A DNA stretch of 64,000 nucleotides, taken from assembly GCA_002205965.3 (NCBI GenBank), contig NADL03000865.1, positions 274,766 through 338,765 of the forward strand, written 5' to 3'. The notes under the pieces were generated by a model, which was not told where the DNA came from, made no database searches, and saw only the letters and a list, made by a program, of their open reading frames with translations. The position numbers and the translations under genes are program-made. The first letter of the stretch is position 1; every line of letters starts with the position of its first letter. This document shows positions 31,101-44,100 of the stretch, piece by piece. This DNA is from Kappaphycus alvarezii. Taxonomy: Eukaryota; Rhodophyta; Florideophyceae; Gigartinales; Solieriaceae.

Positions 31101-34100
31101 GAAGATCTGCAGGTGTTGACGTTGCTGCATCATCAATTGTTTCTTCGTCAGCCAACTGCTCAGCCGCTCCTTCGTCAACCACTCCCTCAGTCGTTCCGGC
31201 ATCAGCCTCCAGCTCAGTCGTTGCCTTAGCCTCCTGCATAGTAATTGACTCAGCTTGCTCAGCCTCCTGCTCAGTCGTTGTCTCAGCTTGCGTAGTCTCC
31301 AAGGTTTTCTCCACGACCTCAGCCGCCATCTCTTCCGCTCCTTCCTCTGCCGCCGCACCACCTTCCTCAGCTGTAACTGCCGGTGCCTCCACAGTAGCTA
31401 TAGTCTCCGTAGGCCCGGAAGATAATTCAGCTGGTCCTTCCTCAGCATTCACTGTCTCCAAACTTTCCTTGGCAGACTCGGCCGCCGACGCCCCTTCTGC
31501 AACAGGAAGATCTGCAGGTGTTGACGTTGCTGCATCATCAATTGTTTCTTCGTCAGCCAACTGCTCAGCCGCTCCTTCGTCAACCACTCCCTCAGTCGTT
31601 CCGGCATCAGCCTCCAGCTCAGTCGTTGCCTTAGCCTCCTGCATAGTAATTGACTCAGCTTGCTCAGCCTCCTGCTCAGTCGTTGTCTCAGCTTGCGTAG
31701 TCTCCAAGGTTTTCTCCACGACCTCAGCCGCCATCTCTTCCGCTCCTTCCTCTGCCGCCGCACCACCTTCCTCAGCTGTAACTGCCGGTGCCTCCACAAT
31801 AGGTTCAGTGTATACTGCATCATCAATCGTTTCTTCATCAGCGAGCTGCTCAGCCGCTCCTTCGTCAGCCGCTTCCTCAGTTGTTCCTCCATCAGGCTCC
31901 AGCTCAGTCGTTGCTTCGTCCTGCTTAGTCGTTAACTCAACTTGCTCAGTTGTTGCCTCAGTTTGCTCAGTTGTTGCCTCAGCTTGAGTCGTCTCGCACG
32001 TTTTCTCAACAGGCTCACTAGTTGCCTCAGCTTGAGTCGTCTCGCACGTTTTCTCAACAGAATCACTAGCCGCCATCCCTCCTGCTCCTTCCTCAGCCGC
32101 CGCAGTACCAGAAGATGATTCCTCAGGCATAACTGCCGGTGCCTCGACACTAGGTGCAGTGTCCGCAGGTACGAAAGATACCTGAGCCGTTCCCTCCTTA
32201 TTCGCCGTGTCCAAACTTTCATTGGCAGACTCGATCGTTGACGCCCCTTCCGCATCTGCAGGTGCATCGCTCGTTTCATCAATAGCCAACTGCTCAGCCG
32301 TTCCTTCGTCAGCCACTTCCTCGGTTATTCTGGTATCAGCCTCCAGCTCAGCCGTTGCCTCAGTTTGCTCAGTAATTGCCTCGTCCTCCTGCTCAGTCCT
32401 TGACTCGTCGTGATCAGTTGCTGCCTTATCCTTCTGCCCAGTCGCTGCCTCAGCTTGCTCAGTTGTTGCATCAACCTCCTGCTCAGTCGTTGCCTCAGCT
32501 TCCCGCTCAATCGCTGCTTCAGCTTGCGTCGTCTCCAAAAGTTTCTCAACAGACTCACTGCCCGCCATCTCTTCTGCTCCTTCCTTAGCAGCCGCAGCAT
32601 CAGAAGACGCTTCCTCAGGTGTAGCTGTCTCCACAGTAGGTGCTATATCCGTAGGGACAGAAGATACTTCAGCCGGTACTTCCTCAGCATTCACTATATC
32701 CAAACTTTCCTTGGCAGACTCAGCCAAAGACGTCCCTTCAGCAACATGCATTTCTGCAGGTTTTAATGCATCATCAATCGTTTCTTCGTCAGCCAACTGC
32801 TCAGCCATTCCTTCGTCAGCCACTGACTCGGTCGTCCCCTCACCATCTTGCTTAGTCGCTTCCTCAGCCTCCTCAGTCGTTGCCACGGCCTCCTGCTCAG
32901 TCCTTGACTCGGCCTCCTGCTCAGTCGTTCCCTCAAAAGATTTACTGGCCACCATCTCTTCCGCTCCTTCCTCAGCCGCCGCAGCGTCAGAAGATGCTTC
33001 CTCAGCCGTAACTGCCGGTGCCTCTACAATAGGCTCAGTGTATGCATCATCAATCGTTTCTCCATCAGCGAGCTGCTCAGCCGTCCCTTCGTCAGCCACT
33101 GCCACAGTCGTTCCGGCATCAGCCTCCATCTCAGTCGTGCCCTCGGCGTCCTGCTCAGTCGTACCCTCAGCGTCCTGAGTACTCGTAGCCTCGGCTTGCG
33201 TGGTATCCAAAGTTTTCTCAACAGGCTCACTAGCCGCCATCTCTTCCGCTCCATCCTCAGCCGCCGCAACATCAGAAGATGCTTCCTCAATTGCAACAGC
33301 CGGTGCATCCACAGTAGGTGCAGTGTCTGCAGGTACGGAAGAAGCCTCTTCCTCAGTATTCGCTGCATCGAAAGTTTCCTCGACAGACTCGGAAGCCGAA
33401 ATCGCTGTGTCCACAGCCTTGTTCGCAGACTCAATCGTTGCCATCTCCTCCGTTGTTCCTTCCTCAGCTGGCACGGTATCTGAAGGCGCTGCCGGTGCAC
33501 CTATTGCAACAGGCGCGGTGTACGCAGGTAGTAAAGATACCTCAGTCGCTCCTACCTCAGCTTCCGCCATACTCAAGGCTTCCTCGACATGCTCGGTCAC
33601 AGTCGTTTCTTCCTCATCTTGAGCTGCACCCGGAGCCACATCTATAAACTCAGACGTACCTTCATCGCCCTGTGCGGTGTCCGCCCCGGTGTCCAAAGGT
33701 ACAAATGATACTTCTTCTGTCGTCCCATTCTCAACTTCCGCATTGTCCGAAGTTACATATACGGACTCCGTTGCCGGACCCCTCATCACGGGCATAGCGT
33801 CGGCCTCTACCGACTCCTTACTCTGCACAGTACCTGGTGCCATCTCTGTGGATTCAGGCTTTCCTTCATCAGCCGCTACTGTCGGATCAGGTTGCTTGAG
33901 TGCTGAAGGCTTGCAGTCCTCCTCAGATGTGGCTACAGCCTTGGACCCTTCCTCGATTTCCGCCATCTCGGGCTTGTGGATCGCAACGGCCCGCGAGACT
34001 TCCTCGACCGCTCCTGTCACATGTATCGACCTTACTAAGATTTGCTGTGCTACCTCTCCTACTTCATCGGCTGCAGATAGCTCCGGCACTTCCTCTGGAG

Positions 34101-37100
34101 CTAGTTTCATATCTGCGACAGCAGCGCCTGGGAGACCCATGGACTCTTCGGCTGAACTCGACTTCTCCCGTTCCACCCCTCCAGAATCTCTCTTGCTGCA
34201 ACCCCTCCAACTCTTCGGTTGCGATTTGCTCCTCCACTGGCTCTGACTCCGCGGGCCCCTCTGATGTTAACGGCATTACCGTCTGGTCCAGTGAGCCTTC
34301 TTTCGAAACTCTCTCGGCAGCACATGGCACATCTGGCTCTTTGGGAGTGGCCAGCAGCTCCTCGGTTGATGCCACCTCGGGTTCCTCGACGGGGGATGGC
34401 TCCAATACTTCCTCCCTCGATACTGCTGTCTCGGACTCTTTCGGATCCTCTGCCTCCTGCCCACCTTCGACTGCTACTGCCACCTCGGACATCTCCCGGG
34501 CAATCTGTTCCGACGCATGTTCTAGTTCGAGTACAGCATATGGAGTTTCTGTTTCCTCGGCCATCGAAGTCTCGTCTAGCCTTCCGGATGATGTCGCCTC
34601 CGGCAACTTTTCCATTGCTTCCATCACCCTGGGAACCTCCGCAACAGTCGCCTCTACTGGTGGTTCCACATCTTGCATTGCTACGGCTGTCGTCCCTGAC
34701 GCTTCTTCGGCAGATGCGGCTTCCGTTGGATCGTTCGTCACAGGCGGCTCCAATACGTCCTCTGTCACCGATGCCGCCATCGACTCTACAGGTGCTTCCG
34801 GTGTGGATGCCTCGGCGGCTGCTTGAATTTCGACCTCGTCGCGATGAATCAGTTCCGAGGCCTCCCCGCTCACTAAACCTGCGTTTAACGCCGCTGATGT
34901 GGCCGTCTCGGGTGACGCACTTGTTGTTGCTGCTGCCTCGGATTCCTGGATTGCAGACGGTGCTTGGACTTCTCCCTGAAGCTCTTCGGTTGTCAACGGA
35001 GCGTCTTCGAATGTTTCTGTCGCCTGGGCTTGCTCGGAAGCTAACGCTTGGGTCACCACTTCTGTCGGAAACAGTTCCTTCATTTCCTCGAAATCTGGGT
35101 GCTCCTGCAGCTCGGGCGTCCCCGCCGGCACCGGTACTATCGCGGAGTCTCCAGGGTGTGGAGTATCTGCCTCCCAGGAGTTTCCTTTCCAAGTTGTGGG
35201 GTATCCTCCGTACCAGTAGTTGCCGTTCCAAGTTGCGGGGTATCCTCCGTCCCAGTAGTTGCCGTTCCAAGTTCTGTGGTATCCTCCGTCCCAGTAGTTG
35301 CCGTTCCAAGTTGTGGGGTATCCTCCGTCCCAATAGTTGCCGTTCCAGCTTGTGGGGTATCCTCCGTCCCAGTACTTTCCGTTCCCAGTAGTCGGGTATC
35401 CTCCGTCCCGATGGTTACCTCTCCAAGTTCGCCGGTCCCTTCCATTCGAGATTCTGTTGGCTCGGATTCCTCCTCGACTGCGAAAGCTGTGCTCCCTTCT
35501 TTGGACGTCATCGATTCCTCTACTTTCCCAGGTGCTACCGGGTGTGTGGGTTGCAGAATCTCTTCCGCCTCGCTCATCTTCGGCACTGCAGAAGGCACTG
35601 GCTCCATCGCCGGCAGGGAGGGTGTTCCACACCCTGTGACTTCGGTCATTCTGACCTCCGATAGCTCCGTAGCCACCCCCGTTTCCTTCGTCCCTCCGGA
35701 GATCTGATCCGAGGACGATTCCAGCGGCGATTGGGATTCCAGCGCAGATTCCTGCAACTCTACCGGGGTGCAGGACTCTCGTTCTCGCGGGGCGATCTCT
35801 TGGCTCAAAGACGCCACTATCGACTCCGCAGGTGGTGCCTTCATTCCATCGTCGGCTGGTGTTAGACTGTCCACCGCCTTTTCCCCCTCGGGCCCAAGCG
35901 ACCCTATCGGGGGATCCTCCCTCACAATTTCCGTTGAGGAAGATGCCACCTTTTGAAGTACCACCTGCTCCATTCCTTCCCCCGAAACATCCTCACTAGC
36001 TGCTTTTAATACCCCTCAGTAGTTGCTTCAGTCTCTTCAACACACAAATCCTGCTCCACTGCTTCTTTCAGCACATCATGGTTTACAGTCAGCGACTCTC
36101 GCGTCTCTCCTTGACACTCGGGTACATTTCCAACTGGAAGCTTTTCAGCAGGTGACTTTTCATCCACCGTCGCTTCAACTTCATTATTGTTGTATTCAGA
36201 ACTACTTTTCGTCGCAGATTCTGTAGGGGATGGCTCCTGGGTTGCCGTAGTAGGCTCTGCGACTGCATCGGGAGAAACGCCTGAGTCAATAGAGGGATCA
36301 GATTCATCTGTTTCCCGTCCATCACTTTGCTTAGGAGTTTCAACTTTTCGTGGAAGATCATTCGCTTCAGCGGTTGGCCCAGAAGCAATGTGTTCTTCTG
36401 GTGAATCAGTTACCACAGGCAACTGCTGTGCATGATCTTCAACGTCTTCCCCAATATCCTTTGGAACCGCAGATGATTCTGCGGTTACGGAGCCCCCTCC
36501 TCAAAATCCGCCTCGGTTGGGATTAAATTTGCTGTACCTGCCTCGTCGGAGCTATCTTCTCGCTTGGAACGCGAAGCCTCATCAAGCTCTGATGTGGCAT
36601 CTCTCTCGGGAGTCACTTCACTCTCTGTCGGTGCATCGAAGCCAGCATTCTTCTCTTTGGACTCCTGTATCTGGCTTCCTTCTGCCATTTCTTCTGAGTT
36701 TAGAACAACCTCCTCTGGACTTTCATCTTCTTCAAAGGTATTTTCTACCGACTCAGAATGCAGCACTGTTGCTTCCGTTGGGAGCGCAGTCTCTCCTTCA
36801 GTGGAGGCATTTGCAGATACCGCAATAGAAGTTGCGAAGGAGGACACAGCAATAGCTGCGGCAGCCGTGCCCATCGCGTCCATTGGAGCGATAACCTCGC
36901 CCTCTCTTGCCATTTCTGCAGATTCTACATCAGCCTTTTCTGTACCGCCCAAAAAAGTCCCTGATTCCGCTTCCATCTCTCTATCCGCAGTTTGTACCTC
37001 CTTTTCTGAGTCTACTATCTCAGTGCTCTTCTCTGGTTCCATTTCTACCGCGAGAACTTCCGCCGTCTCCTCATGGTGTTGATTTTGCATTTCTGCCAAC

Positions 37101-40100
37101 TCACTCTCACGCGGACCAGGGTAGTCGCTGTCCTCAGTTGGCTCTGCTTCATCAAGCACTCCGACTGATTCAAGTTGATCTTCTTCGGCAGAAATACTAG
37201 GACCAACCGGATCATCCTGGCGGCCTTCCGGATCGTCTTCAAGATCAGGCCCTGATAGTTCGTCGGTCTTTACATCCCCAGGTACAGAAGACATTTCAGC
37301 GGCCAAAGATTCATCATGTTGCCCTTCAGCTTGACTTTCAGCTAGATCACCGGAAGTTTGTGGTCCAACAGTCCTGGTTTCTTTCGGAATACTATCCTTA
37401 CCAGCCAGTAGTTCCTCAGCCGCTTTCAGCGCATCCGTGAATGCAGACATCTCATCCTTCGGTAAGTCTTCTCGTTTTTCGGCATTTTCGCGGTCCTTAG
37501 AAGTTTCGACCGCCTCCGAGGCAACACCTTCAACAGGTGCCACCTCATCCTCGGCAGGTTCGTTTCCCGAAACGGGTGCAAGGATATCGTTCTCCAGTGT
37601 GGATTTTGCCAATCCAGTAATGTCTATCTCGCGTTCCTCGTACTGCTCAAATTCCTGTTGATACTCACCAGCAACTGCATCATCGTCAGGCTCATACTCC
37701 TCACCCTCATCGTAATCTTCCTCCTCATCATCATTAAGGCCAGCAGGGACGCCGTACATTGTTCCAATAATATTTGGCGCTTCCTCCATGTCAGGCTCAT
37801 CAGCCATCATTACAAATATGTCCTGCATGTCCCTTTCCTCTGTTTCCACCTCTACCCCAGTGGCGTCCACAGTTTCATCAGCATCTTGTTTGTCACCGGA
37901 AATCAGCTCAACCTTCGGGCTATCCTCCGCATTGACCGCCAATTGTACATCAACAGGGCGAGGTTCGGGGCTAGATCTTCCTCCCGAACCTCGCGCATAG
38001 TAAAAGGAGTATCAATGAATTCGGAGGCTCCGCCTTGCAAACTTGAGTCCGGAAAGGAATGAGGTGCGGATGGAGACTCTGATGCTGCTGCTCGAGTTGT
38101 TGCCTGTGGAAGAATGGAGTCAACATTTTCCACATATTGACTCGGAGATCGGGATGTCGCGTCAGTAGCAGCTCCAGTTCCAGCCTGCTTTGTGCTCGAG
38201 AGCTCACTGTCTGTCGTTACATCGATTGCGAACGACTCGACATGTTTGGCCAGGTTTCGCACGATGGTCTTGGCTTTCTGATCAACAAGTCCAAGGAGGT
38301 GAGGCATCAGGTCGTTCCTGAGCTGATTGGTAACGGTGTCGGCAATATCGCGGTGCGCCGTTGACTGAACTTGCTCAAGCTTCCTCTGATATTCTTCGAC
38401 AGTATTTTTGGCCAAAGCCTGTGCTTGTTCAGTTTGGGTCTTCTTCATGATATCCAACTCCCTGGAGGAAGTTGCTCCGATATCGCTGATGCGAGCTGCA
38501 AGAAGCTCCTGATCCTTTCGGAGGCCACGAAGAATATCAAGTTCCTGGTTTGCGCGCTTGAGGTCTCCGCTTACATCAGAGAGCATATCGGACAGACGTT
38601 TCTTTTCTCGCAAGGCACCAGCGGACTCGTTCTTCGCCGCTGTCAGTGCGCGATTAATCTCCGCGATACTAGACTCTTTCTCGGAGAACTTCTCCGTAAA
38701 CTCTTGCAGCTGTCGACGTGCGGCCTGAAGCTCAGAGAATGTCAGCTTGTTGCGCTCGGCCTCAGTCTCCAAGTCCACGACACGATCCTTGTAGGTGCTG
38801 AGCTCACGACGAACGGTAGCAACTTCAACGTGGCGACTCTCGAGGTCTTTCGAGGATTGGTTAAGTTGGTTGCACACCTCTTGATATTCCGCTGCCATGT
38901 TGACGAATTCGCTCTCCTTCTTTGCAAGGGAATTCTTCGAATTACTCAACTCAAGTTCAAGCTTCTGGACGGTTGACTCACGATCGCGCGGACCACTCCA
39001 AGCTCCTGCAATTCACGGCTCTTCGTCGCAACTGCATTACTTTGTTCATGTATCTGCAGCTGCAACTTGTGGCACTCATCTGACAAGGTACGCTTCGTTG
39101 TTCGCAGATCATCAAGTTCGTGCTCAGCGTTCTGAATACTTGCAGTCATCTGTGTAATCTTCTGCTCTTTCATTCTTCTCTCCTCACGCTCGGTGTTCAA
39201 GGATGTCCGAATCTTGTAAAGCGAATCCTCCAATTTTCGAATTCTTTGTTTGTCAGCCAAGGCATCTATTGCAGCACGGGTCAGCAATTCATTTGACTGC
39301 TCTAGTTCGTCCTGAATCGTACTCAAATTCGCTTTAAGCGCTTCTCTCTCCTCGAGAGCCTCTTTCTGAACTTCTTGGGAAATTGATGACACTCTTGCAT
39401 CTTCCAAAGCCGTCTTGGTATCAGACAACTGCAAGTGAACCTCGTCAAGCTCCTTTCTCAATGCTGTCACACTCTCCTCCGCATGCTTCGCCCTGCTTTC
39501 CGCTGCGCTAAGCTTTTCCACTCCCATACCTTCAGCACTTCTGACAGCCTTCTGCAACTCGTTCACCTTCTCGACGCTGGTCGTCAACTCCTCCTTCAAT
39601 TTCAGAACCTCTGCATCACCGTCCTGATGCCTCTTCTGAAGAAGGTCCCTCTCGCTCCTGATTCCCTCTTCCTTCGCCCGCATCTCGCCGAGCTCCATCA
39701 TTGCCTTCTCCATTGCTTTTTCCGCCTCCTCCTTTTCAACCTCCAAGTCTCTCACTTTCATCTCAACTTGCTTTGTATCTGCTAACTGCCTCCCCAATTC
39801 AGCTACCTCCTCATGCAATCGTTCCGCGCGCTCTCGCTCTTCCTTGCGCTCCTGCCTAGCTAGCTCGGCCTCCCTCTTCGCAGCACCAACTTCAGACCTC
39901 AACTCTGCTAACTCTAAGGCATCCTTCTCCCTCTCCTGACTAGCGCTTTCCAAGGTAACAGCCCTCTGCTCCAACTCGCCTACCTTACCCTCACGTTCCT
40001 TCAACTTTTGCTCAAGCTCCATGGCCTTCTGCAAAGCCTCCTCTTTCTTCCGTTCAGCATCTGCAATACCTTCCCGTAGGACGGCTGCATCAGCAGCTGC

Positions 40101-40298
40101 AGCCAAGGCATCGTCGCGTGCACGAACACTGGCATCGATTTCACGCCTAGCATGACCGGTTAACTTCTCCAAAGTGGCTGCGTACTGGACCAATCTACGC
40201 TTGAGACTCTGATTCTCCAACTCCAACTTTGCCGGATCCTTCAGAGTATCCGAAGAGGCGGACGACATGCTGGCGACCGGCGGTGGGGACGCACTCAT
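28172..40298 (-). CDS. giant coiled-coil protein with acidic Glu/Thr/Ala repeat tail (~4,040 residues)
   Basis: One locus in several frames. From 40,298 to about 38,100 it encodes ~730 residues of nearly unbroken coiled coil after a short Ser/Pro head (LELENQSLKRRLVQYAATLE onward). From about 38,000 to 28,172 it is disordered, very acidic and Glu/Thr/Ala/Ser-rich, with 13-residue repeats near 35.2-35.4 kb and six near-identical 135-residue repeats at 29.4-31.8 kb. Frame changes at 28,778, 34,176, 34,202, 35,173, 36,012 and 36,493 are each resolved by one more G in a coding-strand G run; two others lie near 38,975 and 38,000. Composition continues across each, so I treat it as one gene. No known domain is seen; a cytoskeletal or scaffold role is only a guess. 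No introns are needed. Confidence 0.7.
29364..31790 (-). repeat. six tandem 405-bp coding repeats
   Basis: The phrase CCTCCACAGTAGCTATAGTC (plus strand) begins units at 29,364, 29,769, 30,174, 30,579, 30,981 and 31,386: spacing 405, 405, 405, 402 and 405, the sixth ending at 31,790. The units differ by only a few bases and one 3-bp deletion. Each encodes 135 residues containing EEGAEEMAAEVVEKTLETTQ and TTELEADAGTTEGVVDEGAA. More diverged relatives continue to about 33.5 kb. Near identity suggests recent expansion or ongoing homogenisation. Confidence 0.9.
35175..35430 (-). repeat. 39-bp tandem coding repeats (13 residues)
   Basis: Inside the giant gene, about six units of GTEDTPQLGTATT (variants GTEDTTELGTATT, GTEDTPQAGTATI, GTEDTRLLGTEST). 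It lies in the disordered acidic part and ends close to the frame break at 35,173. Confidence 0.8.
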
Positions 40299-41165
40299 GA
40301 TCTAACACAGATAGGGAAATGGAAACGCAATATAACAGCAGAAACAAGTAATCAAAGAGTGGTGGGGGAGGATTGAATGGATTTGTGTTCGAGTTGACGA
40401 AGATCGGTTGACGGAGTGGATGTCAAAAGACAAGACGCAAGTGTGATGTATGCGAGTGAATCTTCGACAACGGTGCGGGGAAAGGGGGAGGGGTTGGACT
40501 ATGTATGTGGATCTGCGAGGCTGCAAGACACGAGGGCAAGTGGATGCCAGCAGTCTCCACGGCACAAAGCTGCGGCACACTCCAGCAGAGAAAGAAGCTG
40601 GTAGATGAGGTTGGAGGGTGAGGTGGTTTGATAGGTAGAAAAGGAAGAAAAAAGAAAATTGTTCACCCCCCTCCTCCACCGTCTGATCCGTTAGGTTTGG
40701 GCCTTTTCTTAAAGAGTGTGGTGGAGGACTAGGTTCCAACTGCACTCCTGTCGTGTCGCTGGTTGGTTGACGAAGGGGGGAAGGGTACTTTTGAAAGGGG
40801 AGGTTGGATAGGATGTGCACAATCGGGGTAGGAGTGGGCGAGAAAAGGAAAACTGGGACCCTTCCGAGGGGAAACGATGTGAAGAGGTGGGGGTTGGGGG
40901 CAGGAAAGTAAGGGGTGGGTTTAAGGGAATGGGCTGGGGCAACGAAAAAAAAAGGTCGAAGCGGAGATGTACAGACGGAGGGGACGGGCATTATCACAAA
41001 AGTGCGAATGGCACAGCGCTCACTTGGCGTAACTCGGGCCTGGTCCATTCTGTGAAAAGTAGTACAATGGCTTGCTCGATTTTGGTTGGCTGTTGGTGTT
41101 GGAGAGGTTGAAGCATACCGCAACTTTTTGATTAAAATTAGATCCACAACTTTTTCTGTCACGCT
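40299..41165 (-). promoter_or_regulatory. pyrimidine-rich leader/promoter of the giant gene
   Basis: The minus strand upstream of the giant gene's ATG is strongly C/T-rich for over 600 bp (long GGGGA-type runs on the plus strand), as are the coding-strand sequences upstream of the SET and uL15c genes. A 286-codon open stretch here (40,302-41,162) is composed of Pro, Ser, Thr and Phe only because of this bias and is not taken as a gene. No TATA box is clear. Confidence 0.4.
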
Positions 41166-44100
41166 GCTTCAAACGGTGAGGTCAACAAGTCACGCCACCA
41201 CTTGCTGTTTTATCAGCCTTTCGCAATATTATATTGCTTAGAATCAACCGCTCATCCACATTTCATTTCTCCTCCGTTTTCAACCAGTAATGATACCTTT
41301 ATTAAAATAGGGGCCATCTGGTCCATTTCCATTTCCATTTCCATTTTAATTTACCAAAAATTCAATTCAAACCTAGTCTATCATATTGTATAATTGTTTA
41401 TAAATGTTTTGCTTGAATTTTAGTCGTCTCCATTGCACATCAGCGTAATGTCCTCAAGCCCCAACACACCACCTCTTCACTCACCGCCTTCCCCCCACCC
41501 CTGTTGATCCAATCCACAATTGACGCCGTCGACACAAGCCTTGCCCAACCGGTCCAACCAGGCTTGAAAACCCCTTCATCTCATTGTCCAACATACAGAA
41601 GGATATATGTAACAACGCCAAAGGGTATCCCACAATGTTACACCAACCGCCAAACCCACGAAAGCTAGACACGCCTATGACTGTCACGGCGCGTACCTCT
41701 CTTTAAAAAATTAAAAACAAATATTCGACACCTCCAGCCATATCTTTGTTGTGATCAATGTCACCAATCCCTTTGTCTACTATTTTCTCACTGGCGCACC
41801 AAACTGTTCCTCAAACGCTACAGCAACCTTGCCCGCATCAATTCTGTATCAAACAGCGTTTACTCAGGATGCTTTACAGCAAAGCCATGGTGTCAACTCG
41901 GCCCGCAATTTACAGATTGGGATGGAATAACTAATTGGTCCCGTATCACTTGTTAAAACAGCTATTAGCAATCCTATAGCATTGCGAGAAGCACATCCGC
42001 CGACAACTATTCTTCCGCATCAAAGTCTGCCTATTGTAACGCATCATTCCCATCGATTCGGGGCCCTGAATAAGACGATACTGTTTTCGTCAAAGTATGA
42101 CAGAAAGTCGCAGCATTTATTTTGAACTGCAACTAATTGGGAGTCACTTTGTGAGACGCTCAATTATTGACCAGGTTATTGCCCTGTGACTTCTTTTTGT
42201 CAATCAGTCACGGCCCCTGTCTTATTCAAATACTTATTTTATTTTAATAAGGCACATGTTGGTCTTGACGATGCGCTGCACCAAGTACTGAATTACAGTG
42301 GGAACAGAAGGAAATAGCAGTACGAAAAGTAAGAATAGCACCATCACTCAGGATTTCATCCAGAGGATACCCTACCAATCTATTTTATTCACGCACTCGC
42401 AGAACTGTCTACATTATTGGCAGGACTGAACAATCCACTTGCTGGTTAATGCAAAAAGATGTCAAAAAAAGATTAGCCAACTTGAACAGACCCATTGCGC
42501 TCACCAAGATGGAGTTTAGACACAAAAAAATACTGTAGTAGAGATGGACAAATTTGTTCAAATAATATAGTTGCCCGCAAGAATACTGCCAGTTCGTAAT
42601 TTTCTGAGGCCTGTGTTTTTGAGCCGGATTTTTAGGGAAATTTAAGAGGTATTACTGGTCACCCTGCAGGATGTCCCGGGTCACAACTGACCGTATCTTT
42701 CAAATATGAAATCACTCCACATTTCCCCCCTTTTGTCCCGAAATCGACTCTGGTTTTCAAAACGTTGACTTCGCAACGTCTCTTTGCTGTCCACCAATAA
42801 AGGAACAGGTGCCCCGAACTTCGGACGGCGGTGACTAGCTACGCCCTGCGAAGAGCCAATTGTGAATCACGCCCGTTTGGGCCTTCACTCACCAGTTGGA
42901 GTGCATCAACATGGAGAATTTCGATGAGGACGATGATGTAACACCGAACTCACAACCGGATGTAATTGTCTCACAGCTTCTTCTGATATATCAAGCATGA
43001 TCTGCGGCCGTACAAAAGCTACAACTTTTCTCTTGGAACTGGATAATAACTTCATAGGGCACTTCTCCGTCAACTTGCTCGAGGCAAAAATATCCCGTCT
43101 ACACAACCAAATTGGAGGTCAAATATCCCCGTTCAAGACCGCAACGAGCTCCTTACCCGCCGCGTTCGAAGGCCTTTGTGCTGCCTTTTGTCCCGGATAC
43201 AGATAAAAGTGAAACATAAAAACTACCTACGTGCATCTGGAGGGCGTGGCACGAAACTAGTTGCTAATTTGAGGCTAATGTCTGCTATGATGTACTTAAG
43301 AGCAAGTTCCACAGTTATATCAAAGTTTGCAAGCTGGAACTATACTAGCACTTCTCTACATAGCGATTTACTTTTCACATGTAAAATTACTAACGAAATG
43401 CTGTCATCAGAAATACGTTTACCAAGTGCTGACGAAAGAGCACAAGCTCCTGGAACGATACCTTCATTTGCAGGCTATATTGGGTCTTTGTATATAACCC
43501 CGTGAAGAATAAGTAGGTCTAGTTCTCCGTAACATCGCGCAAATTTTAATGGACGGATAAAAATCTACGGCTTCAACTCAACGGTTTTGATCAGCCACGA
43601 ATTTTTATTCACATTTACCGACCCTGGCTATGATAGATCGTAATATGATGTAACTTTCCTGCGTGCAACCACCCTGGCCAGAAACTAGAATAGTTACTTC
43701 ACATTGGACCCAAAATCTGCACAACCAATTGAGTATCTACTTGGCGATCCGGGTTATTTTGGAATGGATCACTTCATTTTACGCCGTATGGACACTCAAA
43801 ATATTTTCCCTTTTAATGAATACCATGTGCTAAAATAATTCAACAAGTACTAATCTGGCTATAGTGTACAAGTGGAGTGGGATATTGGCTGAATGAAGCG
43901 CAAAATTAGAAGGTTGCTAAACACATGCCAGAATCGAAGAAAAAAATTTCTCTCATCTTTACCACTGCGGCAATTCCGAGCAACGACATTCATAGACTTT
44001 TTCAGGACTTCTCCATATCTATAACAGACATTGAATGTTTTGGTTTAGGGTTTGTTTCCTAGCCTAAAGTCCAGATGCCTCTCTAGTATGCATTTTGAAT

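Noticed and set aside
29252..31987. 911-codon open frame on the plus strand through the giant gene's repeats
   Set aside because: It is the antisense of the 405-bp repeats. Because the repeat is near identical and codon-biased, one stop-free antisense unit makes all units stop-free. Its Ser/Ala/Val composition is the mirror of the Glu/Thr/Ala sense frame, which continues into unique coding sequence on both sides.
40302..41162. 286-codon minus-strand frame upstream of the giant gene
   Set aside because: Pyrimidine-rich leader and promoter DNA; composition only, and it ends just before the giant gene's ATG.
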